Assembly (NCBI GenBank): GCA_004298385.1
Contig: SCTX01000163.1
Coordinates: forward strand, 1-37,923
DNA: 37,923 nt
Source of the DNA: Betaproteobacteria bacterium
GTDB lineage: Bacteria > Pseudomonadota > Gammaproteobacteria > Burkholderiales > SG8-39
Direction: 5' to 3'
The translations under genes were made by a program, and so were the position numbers. This document shows, in pieces, positions 24,029 through 35,444 of the stretch (position 1 is the first letter of the stretch; every line of letters begins with the position of its first letter). A model generated the notes under the pieces. That model did not search any database. It worked only from the letters and a program-made list of their open reading frames with translations, and had not been told where the DNA came from.

Positions 24029-27000
24029 ATGCTCAAACTCGGCTTTTCCTTCCCCGATCTGTATTCGCGCGCAGGGCTCGTCCGCATCGACGCCGCCTTC
24101 CTGCAATACCTGGGCCAGGGCGATGCGCCCCTGGGCGCGCGCCTCGCCGCCGCCCGCGCCCAACCAGACGCACTCGCCAAGAAGGCGGAATCGGAGTTGC
24201 TGATCGCACTCGCGCCGCAGTTGGAGGACTTCATCGCCGCGTTGTTCGACATCCAGGCCGAAGTCGAGGCGCTGTCGGCGCGGCACGCCGATCTCGCGCC
24301 GCTGTACGCGATGAAGCGCCTGTTCGTGCAGCGCCGTGCCATGCACAAGATCACGCCCGATGAAGCGGCCAGTCTGGACGGCGCCGCCCTTGAAGCGCAG
24401 TTGGTCTCCTGGTTCGGCCAGCCGTTCTCGGAATTGGTGTTCGCGCGCCAGGTCGGCGATTGGCAGAAAGACGAGGTGCGGTATGGCGACCGGATCGAGA
24501 CTGCCGTGCGATATGCGGCCTGGGCCAGTCAGACTGAGGCGGGAAAGCAAAAACACCGCGCCGGCGTACTGTTCAAAGCGCCGCGGAAGCTCGATTTCAT
24601 GCGCCTGGTGCCGGTGCATACCGATACTGCCAGCGGTTACCCGGTGCACAGGCTCTTGCCTGAGCGTCTGCGCCGGCGCGCAGGCTTCGCCTTGACCGAT
24701 ACCGGCACCGATCTCACCGGCGCCCTGGACCAGGCCAATTACTGCATCTGGTGCCATGAGCAGGGCAAGGATTCATGTTCCACCGGCTTGCGCGAAAAAG
24801 CCGCCGCGAAATCGGCGCCGGCCCGCGACGCCCACGCCTCGGGTTTCAAGAAGAATATTTTCGGCGTGACCCTGGCCGGTTGTCCGCTCGAGGAAAAGAT
24901 CTCCGAGTTCCACCAAGTCAAGACCAAGGGCCACGCCATCGGCGCGCTCGCGGTGATCTGCGTCGATAACCCCCTGGTCGCGGCCACCGGCCACCGCATC
25001 TGCAATGACTGCATGAAGTCCTGCATTTACCAAAAGCAGGAGCCGGTCGATATCCCCCAGGCCGAGACGCGCACCCTCAAGGACGTGCTCGAGCTGCCTT
25101 ACGGCTTCGAGATCTACAGCCTGTTGACGCGCTGGAATCCGCTCGACCTGCGCCGGCCCTTCCCGAAACCTGCGAGCGGCAAGCGCGTGCTCATCGTCGG
25201 CATGGGTCCGGCGGGCTTCGGGCTCGCGCACCATCTGTTGAACGACGGCCATACCGTGGTCGGCATCGACGGCCTCAAGATCGAGCCGCTGCCGCCCGAT
25301 CTCTCCGGAGTCGGCGCCGCCGGCGAGCGCGTCCCGTTTCGCCCGATCCGGCAAGTGCGCGACCTCTACGAAGAACTCTCCGATCGCGTCATGGCGGGTT
25401 TCGGCGGCGTCGCCGAATACGGCATCACCGTGCGCTGGGACAAGAATTTCCTCAAGATCATCCGCCTGCTGCTCGAGCGGCGCGAGCAGTTCGCGCTGTT
25501 CGGCGGGGTGCGTTTTGGCGGAACCTTGACCGTGGAGGATACGGCCGAACTCGGCTTTGACCATCTGGCGCTGTGCATGGGCGCGGGCAAGCCCACTGTG
25601 CTCGATATCCCCAACGGTCTTGCGCGAGGTGTGCGCGCGGCTTCCGATTTCCTCATGGCGCTGCAACTCACCGGCGCGGCCAAAACCGACTCGATCGCCA
25701 ACATGCAGTTGCGCCTGCCGGTGGTCGTGGTCGGCGGGGGGCTGACCGCCGTCGACACCGCCACGGAGTCGCTCGCCTATTACCCGGTGCAGGTGGAAAA
25801 ATTCCTCACGCGTTTCGAAATTCTCGCCGCCGAAATCGGCGAGGAAGCGGTGCGCGACAAATGGGACGACCAGGAACGCGAAATCGCCGAGGAGTTTCTC
25901 GCCCATGCACGAGCCATCCGCGACGAGCGCAGGCGCGCGGCGCGCGAGGAGCGCGCGCCGCACGTGGCCGAACTGCTCAAGCACTGGGGCGGCGTCACCA
26001 TCGCTTACCGCCGCCGCTTGAGCGACAGCCCCTCGTACACCCTCAACCACGAAGAGGTGGAAAAAGCGCTCGAAGAAGGCATCGCTTTTGCCGAATGCCT
26101 GTCGCCGCTGGCGGTGGACGTGGACAATTACGGCGCGGTGAAAGGCATACGCTTCACCCTGCAGCAAATTGGCGCCGACGGAAAGTGGGCAGCCTGCGGC
26201 GAACACTGGCTGCCGGCGCACAGCATTTTCGTCGCGGCGGGAACGCAACCGAATACGGTGCTCGCGCGCGAGCACCCCGAGCATTTCCAACTCGACGGGA
26301 AATACTTCCGTGCCTGCGGCGAAGACGGGGCGCCGGTCGCGCCGGAATATTCCTTGTCCAAACCCGCGCATGCCGAGGTGTTGTTGTCGCGCCTCGAAGA
26401 CGGGCGTTTCATCAGTTTCTTCGGCGACCTGCACCCCTCGTATTTCGGCAACGTGGTCAAGGCGATGGCTTCGGCGAAGCAGGGTTATCCGGTGGTGTCG
26501 CGGGTCCTGGCGCAGCACCCGCCGCGCTCGCCGCTGGCGAGCGCGGAATTATTCGCCGCGCTGCGGCGCGAGCTGTTCGCCAGCGTGCACCGCGTGGAAC
26601 GGCTGACCCCGACCATCGTCGAGGTGGTGATCAAAGCGCCCATGGCTGCCCGGAAATTTAGTCCAGGCCAGTTCTACCGCTTGCAAAATTTCGAAACCCT
26701 CGCTCCGGTGGTGGGAACGGGCAAGGAGCGCACACGGCTGCAGATGGAGGGCCTGGCCCTTACTGGCGCATGGGTCGACCCGAATGAGGGACTGGTATCG
26801 ACCATCGTGCTGGAAATGGGCGGATCGAGCGACTTGTGCGCGCTGCTCAAGCCCGGCGAACCGGTGATCCTGATGGGTCCGACCGGCGCCCCGACCCGCA
26901 TCGTCCCGAATGAAACCGTGATCCTCGCGGGCGGCGGTCTGGGCAATGCCGTGCTGTTCTCGATCGGCCAGGCGTTCCGTGCCGCCGGATCCAGGGTTCT

Positions 27001-27571
27001 TTATTTCGCCGGCTACAAGAAATCGATCGACCGCTACAAGACCGCCGACATCGAAGCTGCCGCGGATGTGCTCATCTGGTGCTGCGACGAGGAACCGGGG
27101 TTCCGGCTGGCCAACAGGCAGGATCGGCCGCAGGACCGCAGCTTCGTCGGCAACATCGTTCAAGCCATGGACGCCTACGCCGAAGGCCGTCTGGGGCCGC
27201 CTTCAATACGCATGGACGACGCCGACCGGATTATCGCCATCGGCTCGGACCGCATGATGGCGGCCCTGAGCCGCGCGCGCCACGACGTGCTCAAGCCCCA
27301 TCTCAAGCCAGATCACCTCGCCATCGGTTCGATCAACTCGCCGATGCAGTGCATGCTGAAGGAAATCTGCGCGCAATGCCTGCAGCCGCAGCGCGACCCG
27401 CGAACGGGCAAGACGAGCTATGTGTTCTCCTGTTTCAACCAGGACCAGGAACTGGACCGCGTCGATTTTGGTGTTCTGTCGGAGCGCTTGAGGCAGAACT
27501 CGCTGCAGGAGAAACTGACCGCGCAGTGGGTCGGTCGCTGCCTGACGCAACTGCGCGCCGCGGACGCTTGA
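24029..27571 (+). CDS. Large NfnAB-like fusion: helical domain + GltD/NfnB-like + PyrK/NfnA-like flavoprotein
   Basis: This 1180-residue protein has three parts. Residues 1-235 are mostly helical, without cofactor motifs, and unrecognised. Residues 236-840 resemble the glutamate synthase small subunit/NfnB. Cysteines C239, C242, C250, C285, C325, C328 and C332 match the iron-sulfur pattern (compare AGCPLEEKI and TGHRICNDC), followed by an FAD Rossmann motif VGMGPAGFG (390-398) and an NAD(P) motif VVGGGLTAVDTA (568-579). Residues 845-1180 resemble PyrK/NfnA: FAD-binding RKFSPGQFYRLQ, NAD-binding LAGGGLGNAVL (966-976), and a [2Fe-2S]-type motif with C1108, C1114, C1117 and C1135 ending FSCFNQDQELDRVDFGVL. 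Electron transfer between pyridine nucleotides and a ferredoxin-like carrier is inferred; bifurcation is possible but untested. No ribosome-binding site is evident before the ATG. The stop lies 8 bases from a convergent gene. Confidence 0.85.
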   Translation: MLKLGFSFPDLYSRAGLVRIDAAFLQYLGQGDAPLGARLAAARAQPDALAKKAESELLIALAPQLEDFIAALFDIQAEVEALSARHADLAPLYAMKRLFVQRRAMHKITPDEAASLDGAALEAQLVSWFGQPFSELVFARQVGDWQKDEVRYGDRIETAVRYAAWASQTEAGKQKHRAGVLFKAPRKLDFMRLVPVHTDTASGYPVHRLLPERLRRRAGFALTDTGTDLTGALDQANYCIWCHEQGKDSCSTGLREKAAAKSAPARDAHASGFKKNIFGVTLAGCPLEEKISEFHQVKTKGHAIGALAVICVDNPLVAATGHRICNDCMKSCIYQKQEPVDIPQAETRTLKDVLELPYGFEIYSLLTRWNPLDLRRPFPKPASGKRVLIVGMGPAGFGLAHHLLNDGHTVVGIDGLKIEPLPPDLSGVGAAGERVPFRPIRQVRDLYEELSDRVMAGFGGVAEYGITVRWDKNFLKIIRLLLERREQFALFGGVRFGGTLTVEDTAELGFDHLALCMGAGKPTVLDIPNGLARGVRAASDFLMALQLTGAAKTDSIANMQLRLPVVVVGGGLTAVDTATESLAYYPVQVEKFLTRFEILAAEIGEEAVRDKWDDQEREIAEEFLAHARAIRDERRRAAREERAPHVAELLKHWGGVTIAYRRRLSDSPSYTLNHEEVEKALEEGIAFAECLSPLAVDVDNYGAVKGIRFTLQQIGADGKWAACGEHWLPAHSIFVAAGTQPNTVLAREHPEHFQLDGKYFRACGEDGAPVAPEYSLSKPAHAEVLLSRLEDGRFISFFGDLHPSYFGNVVKAMASAKQGYPVVSRVLAQHPPRSPLASAELFAALRRELFASVHRVERLTPTIVEVVIKAPMAARKFSPGQFYRLQNFETLAPVVGTGKERTRLQMEGLALTGAWVDPNEGLVSTIVLEMGGSSDLCALLKPGEPVILMGPTGAPTRIVPNETVILAGGGLGNAVLFSIGQAFRAAGSRVLYFAGYKKSIDRYKTADIEAAADVLIWCCDEEPGFRLANRQDRPQDRSFVGNIVQAMDAYAEGRLGPPSIRMDDADRIIAIGSDRMMAALSRARHDVLKPHLKPDHLAIGSINSPMQCMLKEICAQCLQPQRDPRTGKTSYVFSCFNQDQELDRVDFGVLSERLRQNSLQEKLTAQWVGRCLTQLRAADA

Positions 27572-27579
27572 CTATTGCC

Positions 27580-27861
27580 CTAGTGATCTTCGATCCGCGG
27601 CGCAAACTCTTCGGCCGGTTCGCCGGTCTCAGGATCGACCCAATCGGCAATGCCGATCTCGGCCTCCGCCTGCTCCACGCTCTCGCCCGGCTCGTAATCG
27701 GAGTCCGCGCTGTACTCCATATCTTCGACCGCCGCGAGCAGGGTAGCAAACGGGCCGAACTCCTTCCCGCTGTCCCTCGATTGCCAATAGAAGCCGTCTG
27801 GACGCTCGACGATCCTCGCCCGGTCGTACTCGGGCGGCGTTTCCGGTATCACTCGTTTCAT
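27580..27861 (-). CDS. Small acidic hypothetical protein (93 aa) under an FNR promoter
   Basis: This 93-residue soluble protein has a basic, aromatic first half (MKRVIPETPPEYDRARIVERPDGFYWQS) and a strongly acidic second half (VEDMEYSADSDYEPGESVEQAEAEIG). DGFYWQSRDSGKEFGPFATLLAAVEDM is a plausible strand-strand-helix fold common to several small unknown proteins. I do not recognise a characterised family. The ATG at 27861 has AGGT seven bases upstream. A perfect FNR box with a well-placed -10 lies upstream, so it is probably an oxygen-responsive gene. It converges with the fusion flavoprotein gene. Confidence 0.7.
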   Translation of the reverse strand: MKRVIPETPPEYDRARIVERPDGFYWQSRDSGKEFGPFATLLAAVEDMEYSADSDYEPGESVEQAEAEIGIADWVDPETGEPAEEFAPRIEDH

Positions 27862-27933
27862 CGCAAACCTGAACAGATAGAATCGACTTTAAAAAATACG
27901 CCGCGCATGGCCCCTTCCCTATCTCAAGCCAAA

Positions 27934-27939
27934 TTTATA
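27934..27939 (-). promoter_or_regulatory. -10 element of the FNR-dependent promoter
   Basis: On the minus strand TATAAA (27939-27934) lies 20 bases after the FNR box, close to class II spacing, giving a start near 27927 and a leader of about 65 bases to the 93-residue gene. Confidence 0.6.
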
Positions 27940-27959
27940 GGTTCCCGCAATCCGGCTGT

Positions 27960-27973
27960 TTGATCAAGATCAA
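27960..27973. promoter_or_regulatory. Perfect FNR/ANR box
   Basis: TTGATCAAGATCAA matches TTGATNNNNATCAA at every defined base. A TATAAA -10 at the right distance exists only on the minus-strand side; the plus side is GC-rich. The target is therefore the 93-residue gene at 27580-27861. Confidence 0.8.
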
Positions 27974-28174
27974 TCATACGCCTGTCGCCGGACGTCTGCC
28001 ATGCGGGTTGGCGATGCGGGCGGCGCTAAGGTCAAGACGCCGCCATCGGCGACAAGCGAGAAAATTTACCGCGGAGGCCGCACAGGAAAACCCGGATGTT
28101 GAATGGTCCTACCCTGTGCGTCTCCAGCGTCCTCGGCGGTTCGATGGCAGTGATCGATAAGCGGCAAGGACCGG

Positions 28175-28485
28175 CTAGTGCTTGGGGGCGGGCTCGGCGG
28201 GCTGAATCACCGGCGTCTTTTCCATGACGTGGAAGAAAATCTCGTCCTGCCTGACCATGCCCAACTCGTAGCGGGCGCGCTCCTCGATCGCGTCGTAGCC
28301 CTGCTTCAGATCGCGCACCTCGGCGTCGAGCGCGTCGTTACGCACGCGCATTCTCGCGTTGACGTCTTTCTGCGCCTTGACTTGGCGGTCGATCTCCCAC
28401 ACGCGCAACCATCCACCCTTGCCCAGCCACAGCGGGTATTGCAGCAGTACGATCAGCGCGGCGAAGATAATGGATAGAATGCGCA

Positions 28486-28486
<1 letters not shown>
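28175..28486 (-). CDS. ftsB: Cell division protein FtsB
   Basis: This 103-residue bitopic membrane protein of the divisome forms the FtsQ-FtsL-FtsB complex that activates septal peptidoglycan synthesis. One N-terminal membrane helix (IIFAALIVLLQYPLWLG) is followed by a periplasmic coiled coil (VWEIDRQVKAQKDVNARMRVRNDALDAEVRDLKQGYDAIEERARYELGMVRQDEIFF), the FtsB/DivIC signature. Its ATG shares one base with the eno stop (TGATG), indicating translational coupling. The order eno-ftsB is conserved in beta- and gammaproteobacteria. Confidence 0.95.
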
Positions 28487-29790
<1,304 letters not shown>

Positions 29791-29829
29791 TCAGGCATTA
29801 GATTCTACCGCCAATTGCTTCGAATTCGA

Positions 29830-32402
<2,573 letters not shown>

Positions 32403-32405
32403 TCA

Positions 32406-32437
32406 ACGCAATTCCATGGACACGCAATTCCATGGAC
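32406..32437. repeat. Perfect 16-bp tandem duplication
   Basis: ACGCAATTCCATGGAC occurs twice head to tail (32406-32421 and 32422-32437) in the pyrG/acyl-ligase divergent region. It is most likely a recent replication-slippage duplication. Confidence 0.85.
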
Positions 32438-32486
32438 CTCTATCGTCGCCCAGACGCTCAAAGCCCGACGCGTGACCAGACGCGCG

Positions 32487-32500
32487 TTGATCCAGATCGA
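32487..32500. promoter_or_regulatory. Degenerate FNR-like box
   Basis: TTGATCCAGATCGA matches nine of ten defined FNR positions. It lies 66 bases before the acyl-ligase gene, but no good -10 stands at class II spacing. Confidence 0.3.
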
Positions 32501-32522
32501 ATCCCACATGGCGAGCCGGTAT

Positions 32523-32537
32523 TGATAGAAGCTATCA
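32523..32537. repeat. Short inverted repeat before the acyl-ligase gene
   Basis: TGATAG (32523-32528) and CTATCA (32532-32537) form a perfect inverted repeat with a 3-base spacer. It could be an operator or an untranslated stem-loop just upstream of the ribosome-binding site. Confidence 0.4.
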
Positions 32538-32565
32538 TAGTATCCGGCCAAGGAGATCCGAGCGG

Positions 32566-35394
32566 ATGAATCAGACCGAAACCGAAGCTAAAGCCGGCGC
32601 CGACGCCCTGATCGCAGTAGTCGAACAAATGATGCGCGATACGGGCCACGGCCAGGCGGTACACGCCGCGCTCGACAGTTCGCTCGAACGCGAGCTCGGC
32701 CTGGACAGTCTGGCACGGGTGGAACTGGTGCTCAGGGTCGAGCGCGCCTTCGACGTGAGCCTGCCGGAACGCGCACTCTATGCTGCCGAAACGCCGCGCG
32801 ACCTGCTGCGCCTCGTCCACGGCAGCGCGGGCGCTCCCAGAACCACGCCGGAAAAAGGTATCCGCAGCCTGGTGCAGGCAGAACCCGGCGTGGTCGCCTG
32901 CGCGGCGGAAACGCTGCTCGATGCGCTCGACTGGCATATGGCCCGGCATCCGCAGCGGCTGCACGTTCATCTCTACGCCGAGAACGGCGAGGAGGAAATC
33001 TCCTACGCCGCCTTAGGGCGCGGCGCCGCGGCCTATGCCAGCCGCCTCGCCGGGCACGGCTTGCAGCCGGGCCAGACCGTGGCCATCATGCTGCCGACCG
33101 GCCGCGATTACCTGTTCAGCTTTTTCGGCATTCTCATGGCAGGCGGCATTCCGGTGCCGCTGTATCCGCCGGCGCGGCCGACGCAGATCGAAGAGCACCT
33201 GCGGCGCCATGTCGGCATCCTCGACAATTGCCGTGCCGCCATGCTCATCACCATCCCCGAAGCAAAAACCGTGGCGCTACTGCTGCGCTCCCGGGTCGAA
33301 TCGCTGCAGCAGGTGCTGATGCCGGACGACCTGGCCGGCGGCGATGCCGGTTTCACGCAATTGCCGGCAAACCCCGGCGACATCGCCTTCCTGCAATACA
33401 CCTCCGGCAGCACCGGCAATCCCAAGGGCGTCGTGCTCACCCACGCGAACCTGGTCACCAATATCCGCGCCATGGGCGAGGCTGTGCAGGCGAGCGCGAA
33501 CGACGTGTTCGTGAGCTGGCTGCCGCTGTACCACGACATGGGGCTGATCGGCGCCTGGTTCGCCGCGCTGTACCTCGGTTTTCCGACGGTACTCATGTCG
33601 CCGCTCGCGTTCCTGTCGCACCCCAGCCGCTGGCTGTGGGCGATCCACCGCCACCGCGGCACCCTTTCGGGCGGCCCCAATTTTTGCTACGAGCTTTGTT
33701 TGAAACGCATCGAAGACGCGGAACTCGAAGGCCTGGACCTGTCCTGCTGGCGCTACGCCTTTAACGGCGCCGAGCCGGTGAGCCCGGAGACGCTCACCGC
33801 GTTCGAACAGCGCTTTGCGCGCCATGGCCTCTCCGCGAACACGCTGCAGCCGGTGTACGGGCTCGCCGAGGCTACGGTCGGGCTCGCCTTCCCTCCCCCT
33901 GGCACGCACTATCGCATCGATCGCATCCAGCGCGCGGCGTTCCAGAATCAGGGCGAAGCGCGGCCGGCAGCGCCCGAGGATGCCGCCGCGCTCGAAGTGC
34001 CCTGCTGCGGACGGGTGATAAGCGCGCATTACCTGCGCGTCGTCGACTCAGCCGGGGTGGAACTCGCCGATCGCCAGGAAGGCCGCCTTCAGTTCACCGG
34101 ACCGTCAGCCACCAGTGGCTATTTCCGCAATCCCGAACAGACCAGGAAGCTGTTTGCCGGCGCATGGTTGGACACGGGCGATCTCGCCTATCTCGCCGAC
34201 GGCGAACTCTATCTCAGCGGCCGCGCCAAGGACATCATCATTCGCGGCGGGCGCAATCTTTATCCCTATGAACTGGAGCAGGCAGTCGGCGCGCTGCCCG
34301 GTGTGCGCAAAGGCTGTGTCGCGGTGTTTGGCAGCATCGATCCCCGCAACGGCACCGAACGCGTCGTCGTGCTCGCGGAGACGCGGGAAACCGCTGCCGA
34401 TGTCCTACACGCATTGCGGCGAAGTATCAACGAGCGCGCGATCGATTTGATCGGCCTGCCGGCAGACGACATCGTGCTCGCACCGCCGCACACGGTGCTG
34501 AAAACCTCCAGCGGCAAGATCCGCCGCGCGGCCAGCCGCGAGTATTACGAGAGCGGCGGTGGCAGCGCGCGTCCCGCGCCGGTCTGGCTGCAGCTTGCGC
34601 GCCTCGCCCGAGCGAGCCTCGTGCCCGAATTGCGGCGGCAACTGCGCGCCTGGTCGGGCCTGGCGTATTCGGCCTGGGTCGGTCTGTGCTTCCTGATACT
34701 TGCCGTCCCCTCCCTGATCGCGGCTGCGCTGCTGCGCAGTCCCGCCCGGGGCTGGCGGTTTAGCCGTGTCATGGCCATCGGCTTCCTGCGGCTGTGCCGG
34801 CTGCCGCTGATGGTGCACGGGCTCGAGCACATACCGGCATCAGGCCCGTTCGTCATGGCAGTCAACCATGCGAGCTATCTCGATGGCCTGATTCTGGTCG
34901 CCGCCTTGCGCGAGCGCGGCTACCGCTTCGTGGCCAAACGCGAGCTGCGCGAATCGCTGCTGCCACGGCTGTTCCTGCAATCGATAGGCACCGACTTCGT
35001 CGAGCGCAGCGACATCAAACAAGGCGTGGAGGATGCATCCCGCCTGGCGGAGTCGGTGCGCGCCGGGCACACGCCGGTCTTTTTCGCCGAGGGAACCTTC
35101 ACCCGGAGCGCGGGCCTGCTGCCGTTTCGCATGGGCGCCTTCGTGATCGCGGCGCAAACCGGCGTGCCGCTCGTGCCGGTGGCCATCCGCGGTGCACGCT
35201 CGGTGCTGCGCGACAATAATTGGTTCGCGCGGCGCGGCGCCATCGTCGTCAATATCGCCCCGCCGCTACTGCCGCAGGGCAGCGACTGGAACGCCGCCGT
35301 GGCGCTGCGCGACGCGGCACGCGCCGAAATCCTGCGCCGCTGCGGCGAGCCCGACCTTGCCTCGTCCCCGCTACCAGGTCAGGTCTCGCGTTGA
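32566..35394 (+). CDS. ACP - fatty acyl-AMP ligase - PlsC-type acyltransferase fusion
   Basis: This 942-residue protein has three modules. Residues 10-88 are an acyl carrier protein with the phosphopantetheine site at Ser48 (GLDSLARVEL). Residues 115-660 are an adenylate-forming ligase: P-loop YTSGSTGNPKG (278-288), PLYPPARP (typical of fatty acyl-AMP ligases), YGLAEATVG, DTGDL (536-540) and catalytic SGKIRR with Lys651. After a membrane-spanning stretch (about 701-723) comes a PlsC-type acyltransferase with H768-x4-D773 (NHASYLD) and EGTF (842-845). A plausible path is activation of a fatty acid to acyl-AMP, loading on the internal ACP, and transfer to a lysophospholipid or other acceptor. 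E. coli Aas is a related two-module enzyme in the reverse order. AAGGAGAT eight bases before the ATG fixes the start. Confidence 0.9.
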   Translation: MNQTETEAKAGADALIAVVEQMMRDTGHGQAVHAALDSSLERELGLDSLARVELVLRVERAFDVSLPERALYAAETPRDLLRLVHGSAGAPRTTPEKGIRSLVQAEPGVVACAAETLLDALDWHMARHPQRLHVHLYAENGEEEISYAALGRGAAAYASRLAGHGLQPGQTVAIMLPTGRDYLFSFFGILMAGGIPVPLYPPARPTQIEEHLRRHVGILDNCRAAMLITIPEAKTVALLLRSRVESLQQVLMPDDLAGGDAGFTQLPANPGDIAFLQYTSGSTGNPKGVVLTHANLVTNIRAMGEAVQASANDVFVSWLPLYHDMGLIGAWFAALYLGFPTVLMSPLAFLSHPSRWLWAIHRHRGTLSGGPNFCYELCLKRIEDAELEGLDLSCWRYAFNGAEPVSPETLTAFEQRFARHGLSANTLQPVYGLAEATVGLAFPPPGTHYRIDRIQRAAFQNQGEARPAAPEDAAALEVPCCGRVISAHYLRVVDSAGVELADRQEGRLQFTGPSATSGYFRNPEQTRKLFAGAWLDTGDLAYLADGELYLSGRAKDIIIRGGRNLYPYELEQAVGALPGVRKGCVAVFGSIDPRNGTERVVVLAETRETAADVLHALRRSINERAIDLIGLPADDIVLAPPHTVLKTSSGKIRRAASREYYESGGGSARPAPVWLQLARLARASLVPELRRQLRAWSGLAYSAWVGLCFLILAVPSLIAAALLRSPARGWRFSRVMAIGFLRLCRLPLMVHGLEHIPASGPFVMAVNHASYLDGLILVAALRERGYRFVAKRELRESLLPRLFLQSIGTDFVERSDIKQGVEDASRLAESVRAGHTPVFFAEGTFTRSAGLLPFRMGAFVIAAQTGVPLVPVAIRGARSVLRDNNWFARRGAIVVNIAPPLLPQGSDWNAAVALRDAARAEILRRCGEPDLASSPLPGQVSR

Positions 35395-35410
35395 TGCTTC
35401 CGCGTCAACG
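35389..35410. terminator. Stem-loop at the end of the acyl-ligase gene
   Basis: CGTTGATGC (35389-35397) and GCGTCAACG (35402-35410) pair over nine bases with one wobble and a 4-base loop, including the stop codon. No T-run follows, so termination is only possible. It lies between convergent genes. Confidence 0.4.
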
Positions 35411-35444
35411 CAAGCCCCCCCCTTCTTGCCTACCAGCGAACCGT

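Larger units (their letters stand above)
27862..28174. other. Intergenic region with an FNR-dependent promoter
   Basis: Only the minus-strand FNR promoter at 27934-27973 is visible. The rest, up to the ftsB stop at 28175, holds no convincing gene; a 66-residue plus-strand frame starting within the FNR box has no ribosome-binding site. Confidence 0.5.

Noticed and set aside
24773-26518. A 581-residue open frame antisense to the fusion flavoprotein
   Set aside because: Same cause as above; low-complexity composition and no start signals.
27960-28160. A 66-residue plus-strand frame after the FNR box
   Set aside because: Its start codon lies inside the FNR box, no ribosome-binding site is present, and the composition is arginine-rich non-coding-like.
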